NCBI GenBank assembly: GCA_041477815.1
Contig: JBGOUV010000091.1
Location: 1 to 18,646, forward strand
Origin: JBGOUV01 sp041477815
GTDB taxonomy: Bacteria > Acidobacteriota > Terriglobia > Bryobacterales > JACQDG01
Length of the DNA: 18,646 nt
Reading direction: 5' to 3'
Below, piece by piece: positions 8,801 to 13,191 of the stretch. Numbering within the stretch: position 1 is the stretch's first letter; each line of letters begins with the position of its first letter. A program made the translations under genes and the position numbers. The notes under the pieces were generated by a model. That model did no database searches. It saw only the letters and a program-made list of their open reading frames with translations, and was not told where the DNA came from.

Positions 8801-8943
8801 GCCGTAACCCCAAGTCGGCCAGGGAGTTACTGGCGGTGGGCGAGTCGGGCTGGGACCCCCAGCGCGACCCCGCCGAGTTGGCTGCCTGGACCACGGTGGC
8901 CAGCGCCATCCTCAATCTGGACGAGACCATCACCAGGGAGTAG
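5815..8943 (+). CDS. PSCyt1-DUF1549-LamG-DUF1553 protein (planctomycete-type cytochrome family)
   Basis: A 1042-residue exported protein. In order it has a signal segment (residues 1-19), a PSCyt1 cytochrome c-like domain with C34-F-T-C37-H38 in FNREIRPILSDNCFTCHGP, and DUF1549 at about 127-345 with DLTGLPPTPGEVDAF and a second C314-A-R-C317-H318. A LamG/concanavalin-like domain follows at about 408-618, then DUF1553 from about 718 (PVNRLGLARWLLDPNHPLTARVAVNRYW) to about 975. Both CxxCH motifs suggest covalent haem and an extracytoplasmic location. The family is common in Planctomycetes, Verrucomicrobia and Acidobacteriota, often beside a DUF1501 gene, and its biochemical role is unproven. 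No DUF1501 gene follows here; vapBC debris and a transposon do. TATATA (5803-5808) ends six bases before ATG 5815, suggesting leaderless transcription, though AAGGA at 5808-5812 is also present. Confidence 0.9.
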   Translation: MTPRMVLLAVGLLPSLAGAVDFNREIRPILSDNCFTCHGPDEKQRMAALRLDTREGAFAKVIVPGNAAQSALYQRISHADPAKRMPLGRTLTDKQIAAVRTWIDEGAKWDTHWAFIPPQRPDLPVVKNTAWPGNPIDRFVHARRERVGLKPSPEADRTTLLRRVTLDLTGLPPTPGEVDAFLADRSPDAYERVVDRLLPSARHAERLALQWLDLARYSDTHGYHIDNLREMWPWRDWLIRAFQSNLRYDQLTIEQLAGDLIPGATLDQKIASGFNRNHMINFEGGAIPDEYLNEYVVDRVETVSTVWLGITMGCARCHDHKYDPLPQKEFYQMYAFFNRLPEKGLDGAKGNAAPLLPLPTPGQAAKLEHLKSEIAAREKALPDAAVAVRQEEWEKTRPATLTPPPREGLEAHWELDGNLADTSGRYQHGRAVRGASLFETGQVGRAAELDGETHLSFGDAARFDRSDPFTMALWFRSNNRQPQALLQRVEPDTRRGFEIAFDFAELVFERKRGAHLSVHLIHHWPDDAIQVRTRERLGIGDWYHLTLTYDGSGKAAGLRVWLNGKPAEVEVVRDGLSGSIAGEAPLEVGNKQPTGPYKGRLDDLRFYRRLLGPAEIEQLAVQEPLRALLSEDAAKRSKDDKQRVREYFLTYDAPEEFRRLHAELKALKKEKEEFDKTIVSTMVMEDMAQPRDTFVLGRGDYRNREEKVTPGVPAVLPPFPKDQPVNRLGLARWLLDPNHPLTARVAVNRYWQLYFGLGLVKTAENFGSQGDAPSHPELLDWLATEFVRTGWDLRALERLIVTSATYRQSSKVGPELLERDPENRLLARGARFRLPAEIVRDNALFVSGLIEEKVGGPSVFPYQPGGIWEELAYGDGFTAQEYHQSKGRDLYRRSLYTFWKRTAPPPAMLTFDAPDREKCTARRPVTNTPLQALVLLNDPTFVEAARGLAERTLKEAGHDASARVRHAFRLATARQPTPVELQTLQDLTRTQLLFYRRNPKSARELLAVGESGWDPQRDPAELAAWTTVASAILNLDETITRE

Positions 8944-8957
8944 GGGCACACGGCTGC

Positions 8958-9081
8958 TTGACCAATCTCGCGGGCCTGGAGGAGCGTCGACGTCTCGCGC
9001 GGGAACGCCTTCTGGCAGCCATGGATCGCGGAATCGATATCGGGCCGATTACCTGGACGCGCGATGAACTCCACGACCGCG
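8958..9081 (+). pseudogene. Remnant of a vapB-type antitoxin (C-terminal end only)
   Basis: From 8958 the frame reads NLAGLEERRRLARERLLAAMDRGIDIGPITWTRDELHDR. The end RGxDxGxxxWTRDELHxR is a typical antitoxin C-terminus found just before a VapC gene. No DNA-binding N-terminus precedes it, and the DUF1553 stop lies only 14 bases upstream, so the first half is gone. The frame lacks the usual stop at the vapC junction. I take it as a decayed fragment. Confidence 0.5.
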
Positions 9082-9121
9082 ATGAGGGGCCCGGCCTTCG
9101 TCGATACGAACATTCTAACGA
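9082..9121 (+). pseudogene. Remnant of a vapC toxin (first 13 codons), cut by the transposon
   Basis: ATG 9082 begins MRGPAFVDTNILTRL, the canonical VapC start with the first catalytic aspartate in FVDTN. The match to the PIN pattern ends at the edge of the inverted repeat at 9122. After that the frame only reads antisense transposase sequence. The rest of the toxin is not found to the right of the mobile element, so DNA was also lost. Confidence 0.6.
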
Positions 9122-9137
9122 GGCTCATTTTGAACCC
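9122..9137 (+). repeat. Left terminal inverted repeat of the transposon
   Basis: GGCTCATTTTGAACCC. On the minus strand it contains the last codons and the stop of the transposase (G-S-K-TGA). It is identical over 16 bases to the reverse complement of 11698-11713. Confidence 0.75.
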
Positions 9138-9958
9138 AAGAGGCCGACGATTTCTTCGACGGTCCAAATGTGCTGTGCGATGCCCGCCGCGACTGCTGGC
9201 GTGGTCCCGAGGGTCTGGTGTTTGCGCCCGAAATTGTAGTACATCATGTGGAGCGACACGGCAGCCGCGTGGTTTTCGATCTTTTTGGAAAAGGCACTGG
9301 TGAGCCGGGTGAATCGGCGCATCCCCATCCGCATCGTGAGATTCTGCCGCTCGATATAGCTGGTGTTGATATGCTCAGGGTCCGGCGTCCCTTCGACCAC
9401 CTTCCGCTCGCAGGCAATGCAATCAGCCGGGCTGTACCGCTTGTGCCCTTCTGGTGTCTGGGCGTAGACCTTAACCAGCATCGCGTAATCGACCTCTCCC
9501 TCAAACGCCTTTGCGACTGCGGTAAGGTAGGCCGTGAGCCCGTCGCTAGTAAGCTGCACGCGGTCGGCCAACCGGGAGGCCAGATCGTCCACGAAATGAA
9601 CCGCTGTAGCCTGATCCCGCATCCCGAGAGCCCACCAGGGAATCAGCTTTGTGTCGGCGTCGATGGCCGCCCAGGTCCACACGTCGCCCGAGTAGCGCCC
9701 GTTGTCGAAGTGCTCGGGCTTGACGTTCTTCTGTTTGGCATAGCAGAACGCCCAGCATTCATCGACCTGAATCCGCTTGCAGGAAAGGTTCCGCATGGTC
9801 CGATCCTGGTATTCCAGGCAGGGGGTCCCAAGCTCCACGAGCAGCTTGTTGATGGTGTTCCGGGCGATTCCAGTGATCCTGGACGTTGCCCGCATGGAGC
9901 AGCCATCAACTAGGCACTTGACCACCGCGACCCGTTCCGTTAAGCTGAGCACATTCAT
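9125..9958 (-). CDS. IS1-like DDE transposase with N-terminal helix-turn-helix
   Basis: A 277-residue protein from ATG 9958. An in-frame TTG at 9994 would add 12 residues that do not fit the family. Residues 1-45 form a helix-turn-helix (SLTERVAVVKCLVDGCSMRATSRITGIARNTINKLL). The catalytic core follows: IQVDECWAF (D66), TWAAIDADTKL (D100), QLTSDGLTAY (D139) and NTSYIERQNLTMRM (E203), giving a plausible D100-D139-E203 triad. The C-terminus has HMMYYNFGRKHQTLGTTPAVAAGI. Automatic annotation usually names such proteins IS1-family transposases. All catalytic residues are present, so it may be active. TAAACT (9966-9971) ends seven bases before the start, in line with a leaderless transcript. The start also lies in a large inverted repeat. 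Its stop codon is inside the terminal repeat. Confidence 0.88.
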   Translation of the reverse strand: MNVLSLTERVAVVKCLVDGCSMRATSRITGIARNTINKLLVELGTPCLEYQDRTMRNLSCKRIQVDECWAFCYAKQKNVKPEHFDNGRYSGDVWTWAAIDADTKLIPWWALGMRDQATAVHFVDDLASRLADRVQLTSDGLTAYLTAVAKAFEGEVDYAMLVKVYAQTPEGHKRYSPADCIACERKVVEGTPDPEHINTSYIERQNLTMRMGMRRFTRLTSAFSKKIENHAAAVSLHMMYYNFGRKHQTLGTTPAVAAGIAQHIWTVEEIVGLLGSK

Positions 9959-10009
9959 ACTGAACAGTTTACTTGACACAGCGCTATTTGCCAAGTAAAA
10001 TCGTTCAGT
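9959..10009. repeat. Bipartite inverted repeat at the transposase start
   Basis: ACTGAAC-ag-TTTACTTG (9959-9975) is mirrored by CAAGTAAA-atc-GTTCAGT (9992-10009) around a 16-base centre that itself contains AGCGCT. It adjoins the transposase ATG and covers the TAAACT hexamer. It could be an operator for transposase control or an internal transposase-binding site. It does not resemble the 16-bp terminal repeats. Confidence 0.6.
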
Positions 10010-10107
10010 TTCAGCGATTGGCCTAGAGCTACGAAGTGGACGTATGGGACTGAAGTACTAAGAGTCATTTGGGTCTTGCATTTTGCAAATTACGTGAAAC
10101 ACTGTAG

Positions 10108-10135
10108 TTGAACTTATCAATTCTAGCGTCATACT
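10108..10135 (+). promoter_or_regulatory. Possible promoter of the passenger genes
   Basis: TTGAAC (10108-10113) and CATACT (10130-10135), 16 bases apart, each match four of six sigma70 consensus bases. They lie 30 bases before the GTG at 10165. Just upstream, TTGCA-ttt-TGCAA (10076-10088) is a short symmetrical site that could bind a regulator. The region is AT-rich compared with the rest of the window. Confidence 0.35.
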
Positions 10136-10164
10136 CATAGGAGAGACGGCGCGGAGGTGCGCAC

Positions 10165-10377
10165 GTGGATTTGAACAGGAACGCATTTCGCATCGTAAAG
10201 ACGCTCACGGAAGTTCAAGAAACTAAAGAAGATAGACGACAGTCCGCCGCTCGGAGAGTCGCTGGCTTGGCGGGCGGGAAGGCAAGAGCAGCCACGCTAT
10301 CCCCTGAGCGACGTAAGGAGATCGCCATCCAGGGAAATGTGGCTCGCTGGGGTGGCAAAAATGGCCGAAGAGGATAA
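10165..10377 (+). CDS. Small basic protein, first passenger gene
   Basis: A 70-residue protein starting with GTG 10165, with GGAGG at 10153-10157 seven bases upstream. The N-terminal half is charged and helical (MDLNRNAFRIVKTLTEVQETKEDRRQSAARR). The C-terminal half carries GGKARAATLSPERRKEIAIQGNVARWGGKNGRR. This resembles the GGKARAxxLSPEERxEIAxxAAxARW motif seen in many small uncharacterised bacterial proteins near mobile genes. DNA binding is likely from its basic composition but not shown. It overlaps the next gene by 17 bases, indicating a tight operon. Confidence 0.6.
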   Translation: MDLNRNAFRIVKTLTEVQETKEDRRQSAARRVAGLAGGKARAATLSPERRKEIAIQGNVARWGGKNGRRG

Positions 10378-10729
10378 GAATCAAAAACTCCGCTTCGTCT
10401 ACAAAGACAGTCCTGCTTATCGGACTGTTCATGTCCAAGGTGCGTATGGAGGGCTCACGCCAACCGGGCAAATTTTTGCTGGGGTCTACTCGGAGAGGAC
10501 CGATTACCCGGAATCGTCGGTTTTAGAAATCGACCCAACGGGCCACGTGGTCGGCAAGGAGCAGTATAGCGGAGTATCAACAACCTACGTGCGAGAGGTT
10601 GAGGTCGGCCTCCTTATGAGCCTGGATACGGCGAAATCTTTTCACTCTTGGCTGGCTGAGAGAATCAAAATCCTGGAGAAAGCAATCCCGGGAGTCGAAG
10701 CGGAAAAGCCAGTTGGCGAACCGAAATGA
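10361..10729 (+). CDS. Uncharacterised passenger protein, second gene
   Basis: About 122 residues from ATG 10361 (an in-frame GTG at 10337 would add eight). The GGGGTGG at 10350-10356 could serve as ribosome site. The body is rich in predicted strands (FVYKDSPAYRTVHVQGAYGGLTPTGQIFAGVYSER), then TTYVREVEVGLLMSLDTAKSFHSWLAERIKILEKA, a final amphipathic helix. The order 'strands, YSER, VREVEVG..MS...A..FH.WL...I..LE' is vaguely like DUF3467-type proteins but I cannot assign it. Its stop overlaps the next start (ATGA, 10726-10729), so the two products are probably made together. Confidence 0.6.
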   Translation: MAEEDKNQKLRFVYKDSPAYRTVHVQGAYGGLTPTGQIFAGVYSERTDYPESSVLEIDPTGHVVGKEQYSGVSTTYVREVEVGLLMSLDTAKSFHSWLAERIKILEKAIPGVEAEKPVGEPK

Positions 10730-11337
10730 CTGGAGCCTTCGTAATTGGGTTGTTGCTACCAGCGCCCGTACCATCTGGGACTCAGGCAGCGGCCAGATTT
10801 AACGGTGATCCCGAGGGGGTTACGCCGCATGGTTACCAGGTTATCCAGGTTCCAAGTGAGGCCCCCACGTGGCTAGGGCGCTTCCTGCCACAGGACGATA
10901 CCATACTAATGGATGCTTCAGCCTCCCGTCCGTGCGTGGCCTTGCGAAATGTGCATGACGCGCGATCCATCAGCGAGTTGATAGATCAGGTATGCGCCGA
11001 CGATGACAGTTATGAGGAGGGCGAAGACCGGCCTACAGCTAAAGCCATGGACGATCTGAAGCGCTTGCTATTGGAAGCAGCGGCTATCTATGATAAGGCC
11101 GTTCCAATGGGCCACATCTCTCCGTACTTCGGCGAATTGAGTATTACTTGGCGAAATCGTGACAAGATGCTTCGTGCAACCAGTTTTTCGGAGGCTCAAT
11201 CGCCGAGGCTCGACTTTGGAGCTACTCCATCTCCTTCGCTGGGAACTTACCAGTTTGATTCCGATGCCACAGGGGCAAGACTAGCCGAGAGGCTGTTATG
11301 GCTCTGGGGTGGTCAAATTCCAATAGAATTCAGCTAA
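10726..11337 (+). CDS. Uncharacterised passenger protein, third gene
   Basis: A 203-residue protein translationally coupled to the preceding gene through ATGA. It has a mildly hydrophobic N-terminus (MTGAFVIGLLLPAPV), a helical region ISELIDQVCADDDSYEEGEDRPTAKAMDDLKRLLLEAAAIYDKAVPMGH, then a strand-rich part including YFGELSITWRNRDKMLRATSF and TYQFDSDATGARLAERLLWLWGG. I do not recognise a catalytic motif. The layout of a helical middle followed by a beta sheet resembles unnamed proteins found next to the family of the following gene. The stop is seven bases before the next GTG, so a pair is likely. Confidence 0.6.
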   Translation: MTGAFVIGLLLPAPVPSGTQAAARFNGDPEGVTPHGYQVIQVPSEAPTWLGRFLPQDDTILMDASASRPCVALRNVHDARSISELIDQVCADDDSYEEGEDRPTAKAMDDLKRLLLEAAAIYDKAVPMGHISPYFGELSITWRNRDKMLRATSFSEAQSPRLDFGATPSPSLGTYQFDSDATGARLAERLLWLWGGQIPIEFS

Positions 11338-11344
11338 CCTCTCC

Positions 11345-11710
11345 GTGGCCACTCCGGCTCTTGAACCACGACGGTTTGTATACAGAGCCATAAGGAAGAG
11401 TACATGGATCGACCCAATAACCGGGGCTCTCAGTCAAGATGCATTTTTTAGGCGCGACAACGACCTAAACGGCCTTTCCGTAGACCATACGCCCGAATCC
11501 GCAGTTGCCCACCTCAAAAAGAACTACGGAGTCATCAGGATCGACATTGCGAAGCTGGAAGCCAAAGGTCTCACAATCGAACCCTTTGGCGACCATGCAA
11601 ACATCTGTGGTGTCCCGTTCCAGAGGCTTGAGACCCGTAGCCAAGCTATTGAGTGCGCCCAGAATATTCTCGCCTGTTGCGATATCGTGTCTGGACCGGG
11701 TTCAAAATGA
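11345..11710 (+). CDS. Uncharacterised passenger protein, fourth gene, ending inside the terminal repeat
   Basis: A 121-residue protein from GTG 11345, seven bases after the previous stop. It has a recognisable series: RFVYRAIRKSTWIDPITGALSQDAFFRRDNDLNGLSVDHTPESAVAHLKKNYGVIRIDIAKLEAKGLTIEP..DHANICGVP. I recall the skeleton 'YRAI-(D)P-TG--AFF-R--GLSV---PE-A-----YGV--L-V-----L-L-----HANI-G-P' from an uncharacterised family often encoded as the second gene of a two-gene unit. Its function is unknown to me; a toxin or RNA-modifying role would be speculation. The last codons (G-S-K-TGA) come from the transposon's right inverted repeat, so the original C-terminus may have been replaced. Confidence 0.6.
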   Translation: MATPALEPRRFVYRAIRKSTWIDPITGALSQDAFFRRDNDLNGLSVDHTPESAVAHLKKNYGVIRIDIAKLEAKGLTIEPFGDHANICGVPFQRLETRSQAIECAQNILACCDIVSGPGSK

Positions 11711-11713
11711 GCC
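11698..11713 (-). repeat. Right terminal inverted repeat of the transposon
   Basis: GGGTTCAAAATGAGCC, the exact reverse complement of 9122-9137. The stop of the fourth passenger gene (TGA 11708-11710) lies within it, and its last three bases start the hairpin at 11711. Confidence 0.75.
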
Positions 11714-11736
11714 ACTACCGAACATTCGGTAGTGGC
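11711..11736 (+). terminator. Strong hairpin after the last passenger gene
   Basis: GCCACTACCGA (11711-11721) and TCGGTAGTGGC (11726-11736) form a perfect 11-bp stem with an ACAT loop directly after the stop at 11710. No T-run follows, so it may be a factor-dependent terminator or part of an insertion hot spot rather than a classic terminator. Confidence 0.4.
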
Positions 11737-11816
11737 CCCGCCTCAGACCGACGAGGTATATTCCCGCCGGGTCTGAAGATCGGGCATAATCCGGGAGATG
11801 GCTCCGGTCGACAGGG

Positions 11817-11836
11817 GAGAACTGCAAGCAGTTCTC
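11817..11836. repeat. Perfect 8-bp hairpin in the gene-free stretch
   Basis: GAGAACTG-caag-CAGTTCTC. The 230-base stretch 11711-11940 holds this, the hairpin at 11711 and the repeat at 11893, and no convincing gene. No continuation of the broken vapC is found here. Confidence 0.45.
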
Positions 11837-11892
11837 GCCCATGATGTTGACCGTTGCTGCGAAGAGGAAAGACTCGTGGCCTGCTGAAAACT

Positions 11893-11923
11893 TGACTCAA
11901 CTACATTACAATCTCTTGAGTCA
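11893..11923 (-). terminator. Inverted repeat downstream of the minus-strand MBL operon, possible terminator
   Basis: TGACTCAA (11893-11900) and TTGAGTCA (11916-11923) are perfect mirrors with a 15-base loop. On the minus strand the stem follows the stop at 11941 by 17 bases and is followed by AGTTTTC, a weak T-run. That fits a terminator for the two minus-strand genes. A regulator site is an alternative. Confidence 0.4.
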
Positions 11924-11940
11924 GGACTCTAGGGTCAAAA

Positions 11941-12102
11941 CTACTGCTCCAGCCAGTTCTCCTGTTCCTTCTTGGGATGTTTGGGGGCGCTGCGACGCCG
12001 GGGCTTCGGGGGGATGGCGTGGCCGGCCGGGACTGGTCCCACGCGCTCGCGGGCCAGCTTGCGGACCTCCTTCTCCACTCGGAACGGCTTGCGCTTGGCC
12101 AT
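11941..12102 (-). CDS. Small conserved basic protein (53 residues)
   Basis: ATG 12102 to TAG 11941, 14 bases after the stop of the metallo-beta-lactamase-like gene. The protein starts MAKRKPFRVEKEVRKLARERVGPVPAG, continues with a proline/lysine-rich part (PPKPRRRSAPKHPKK) and ends EQENWLEQ. I recall the opening 'MAKRKPFRVxxEVRKLARERVG' from small uncharacterised proteins in Acidobacteriota genomes. High lysine/arginine content suggests nucleic-acid or ribosome contact, but nothing more can be said. The gene is too short for most pipelines and was identified from this motif, the tight spacing and the following inverted repeat. Confidence 0.6.
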   Translation of the reverse strand: MAKRKPFRVEKEVRKLARERVGPVPAGHAIPPKPRRRSAPKHPKKEQENWLEQ

Positions 12103-12116
12103 CTTGCCGGACCCGC

Positions 12117-12932
12117 CTACCGCTTCTGCTCCGCGAGCTTCTGCCGGTAGAACTTTTCCCGCTCGTCGATGTAGGCCCGGTAGCCAGCCGGGTCCACGAA
12201 GGGGTTGGTCTTCTCCCCGTTCCCGAGCCGGGCATACTTGGCTTCCATTTCGTAGTAATTCCCGTGCGCGCCGAGAAAGATGTCGCAGGGCAGGGACTTC
12301 AGGATGCGGAAGGTGCGGGCGAAATCCTCGGCGATTTCCGGGTAGGCGGAGTTGCCCACCAGGATGTAGCCGGGGTTCACGTTGGGGCTGCCTACGATGA
12401 CGACCTGGTAGGTCTTGCCGGCGTCCTTGGCCGTCATGGTCCAGGTGGTGCAGCCGCGGGTATGCCCGGGGGTCAGGACCGCGGTGAGCGTGGCCTCCCC
12501 GAGCGTGACCTTGTCGCCATCCTGCAGGACGCGGTCCACCCGGCACGGCTTCCAGGGGCCGGCGCCGCCTTTCGCGATCAACTGGTCGTCTCCGCGCATG
12601 ACGTACACCTTGGCGCCGGTGAGTTTCTGGAGCAGGGCGTGGCCTTCTACGTGGTCCCCGTGGGCATGGCTGGCCAGGAGGATTTTGACGTCGCTGAGCT
12701 GGAAGCCCAGCTGCTCCACGTTGGCGCGGATGATCGGAACGGTGCGCTCGAAACTGGAGTTGATCAGGATATGACCCTGGCGGGTCGTGATGAGGTACGT
12801 GGACAGACCCTTCGAGCCCACATAATAAAGGTTATCGGCGATGCGATGCGGCGGAAAAGGATCGTTCCAGTCGCGCTGGGCGGGAAGCAGGGCGGCGAAC
12901 AGCACCGCGGGCAGAAGAAAGCGAATCCGCAT
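12117..12932 (-). CDS. Secreted metallo-beta-lactamase fold hydrolase, subclass B3-like
   Basis: A 271-residue protein from ATG 12932; the open frame extends upstream but a signal peptide (MRIRFLLPAVLFAALLPAQ) fixes this start. All six zinc ligands of subclass B3 enzymes are in place: H89-A-H91-G-D93-H94, H157 in LTPGHTRGCTTWTM and H223 in IFLGAHGNYYEM. The first residues after the signal (DPFPPHRIADNLYYVGSKGLSTYLITT) also match B3 enzymes such as L1. It is probably periplasmic and dinuclear. Real beta-lactam hydrolysis is likely for this subclass but untested, and environmental homologues may have other substrates. TATTCT (12939-12944) ends six bases before the start and no good ribosome site exists, suggesting leaderless expression. 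It is divergent from the Oar-like receptor. Confidence 0.82.
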   Translation of the reverse strand: MRIRFLLPAVLFAALLPAQRDWNDPFPPHRIADNLYYVGSKGLSTYLITTRQGHILINSSFERTVPIIRANVEQLGFQLSDVKILLASHAHGDHVEGHALLQKLTGAKVYVMRGDDQLIAKGGAGPWKPCRVDRVLQDGDKVTLGEATLTAVLTPGHTRGCTTWTMTAKDAGKTYQVVIVGSPNVNPGYILVGNSAYPEIAEDFARTFRILKSLPCDIFLGAHGNYYEMEAKYARLGNGEKTNPFVDPAGYRAYIDEREKFYRQKLAEQKR

Positions 12933-12990
12933 GAGCTCAGAATAACAGCTTCGGCCCTCGGGACGGCGCCGCCCAAGTCCGCGCGGTGGC

Positions 12991-13035
12991 GCAAGTTTCC
13001 TCTGTCGCAAGTTTCCTCTGTCGCAAGTTTCCTCT
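12991..13035 (+). repeat. 16-bp tandem repeat between divergent genes
   Basis: GCAAGTTTCCTCTGTC occurs at 12991-13006 and 13007-13022, then 13 of the 16 bases again at 13023-13035. The last copy runs into the -35 box of the rightward promoter. The period of 16 bp is 1.5 helical turns. It may be slippage or clustered regulator sites. Confidence 0.75.
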
Positions 13036-13063
13036 TGACCGGGCGGCTCTTTAGCGTTATAGT
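13035..13063 (+). promoter_or_regulatory. Sigma70-type promoter of the Oar-like receptor gene
   Basis: TTGACC (13035-13040) and TATAGT (13058-13063) are separated by exactly 17 bases; both match five of six consensus bases. Transcription would start near 13070, leaving a leader of about 120 bases before ATG 13192. Confidence 0.7.
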
Positions 13064-13116
13064 AACCCAGAACTGACATATCATCCTCTGCGTGGCCCCT
13101 TCGGGAGAGGGGTGAC

Positions 13117-13175
13117 ATGGCTCGGTGGGATGGTACTGGGACTATGTAATAAAGGGACCGGGCGAGAAAGCCCGG
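13117..13175 (+). promoter_or_regulatory. Leader with a 10-codon upstream frame and a hairpin
   Basis: ATG 13117 opens a frame M-A-R-W-D-G-T-G-T-M-TAA (ends 13149), preceded by GAGAGGGG at 13106-13113. Eight bases after its stop, CCGGGC (13158-13163) and GCCCGG (13170-13175) form a perfect stem with a GAGAAA loop. The receptor's ribosome site AGGGGA (13181-13186) follows. A leader peptide or translational switch is possible. I could not match it to a c-di-GMP or other known riboswitch. Confidence 0.35.
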
Positions 13176-13191
13176 AGCAAAGGGGACCTTA

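Larger units (their letters stand above)
9122..11713. mobile_element. IS1-like transposon with four passenger genes and perfect 16-bp inverted ends
   Basis: GGCTCATTTTGAACCC (9122-9137) and its exact reverse complement (11698-11713) bound a 2592-bp segment. Inside are an IS1-like transposase facing left and four rightward genes with visibly lower GC than the surroundings. I found no matching third end between transposase and passengers (10000-10160), so the whole segment appears to be one unit. Target duplication is unclear. TCTAACGA (left) and ACTACCGA (right) abut the repeats and agree at six of eight bases. CGAACATTC occurs exactly at 9107-9115 and 11719-11727, six and five bases outside the repeats. 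The left flank is a broken vapC and the right flank is not its continuation. Confidence 0.75.

Noticed and set aside
9170..9913. Plus-strand open frame of 247 codons
   Set aside because: Antisense to the transposase, which has a full DDE set.
12991..13035. CRISPR-like repetition
   Set aside because: Copies are directly adjacent with no spacers and the unit is only 16 bp; it is a tandem repeat.
11841..13076. Plus-strand open frame of 411 codons
   Set aside because: Antisense to the metallo-beta-lactamase fold gene, which carries all zinc ligands and a signal peptide.
13064..13191. Possible c-di-GMP or other known riboswitch before the receptor gene
   Set aside because: The conserved core sequences of these classes could not be found; only a simple hairpin and a short frame are present.
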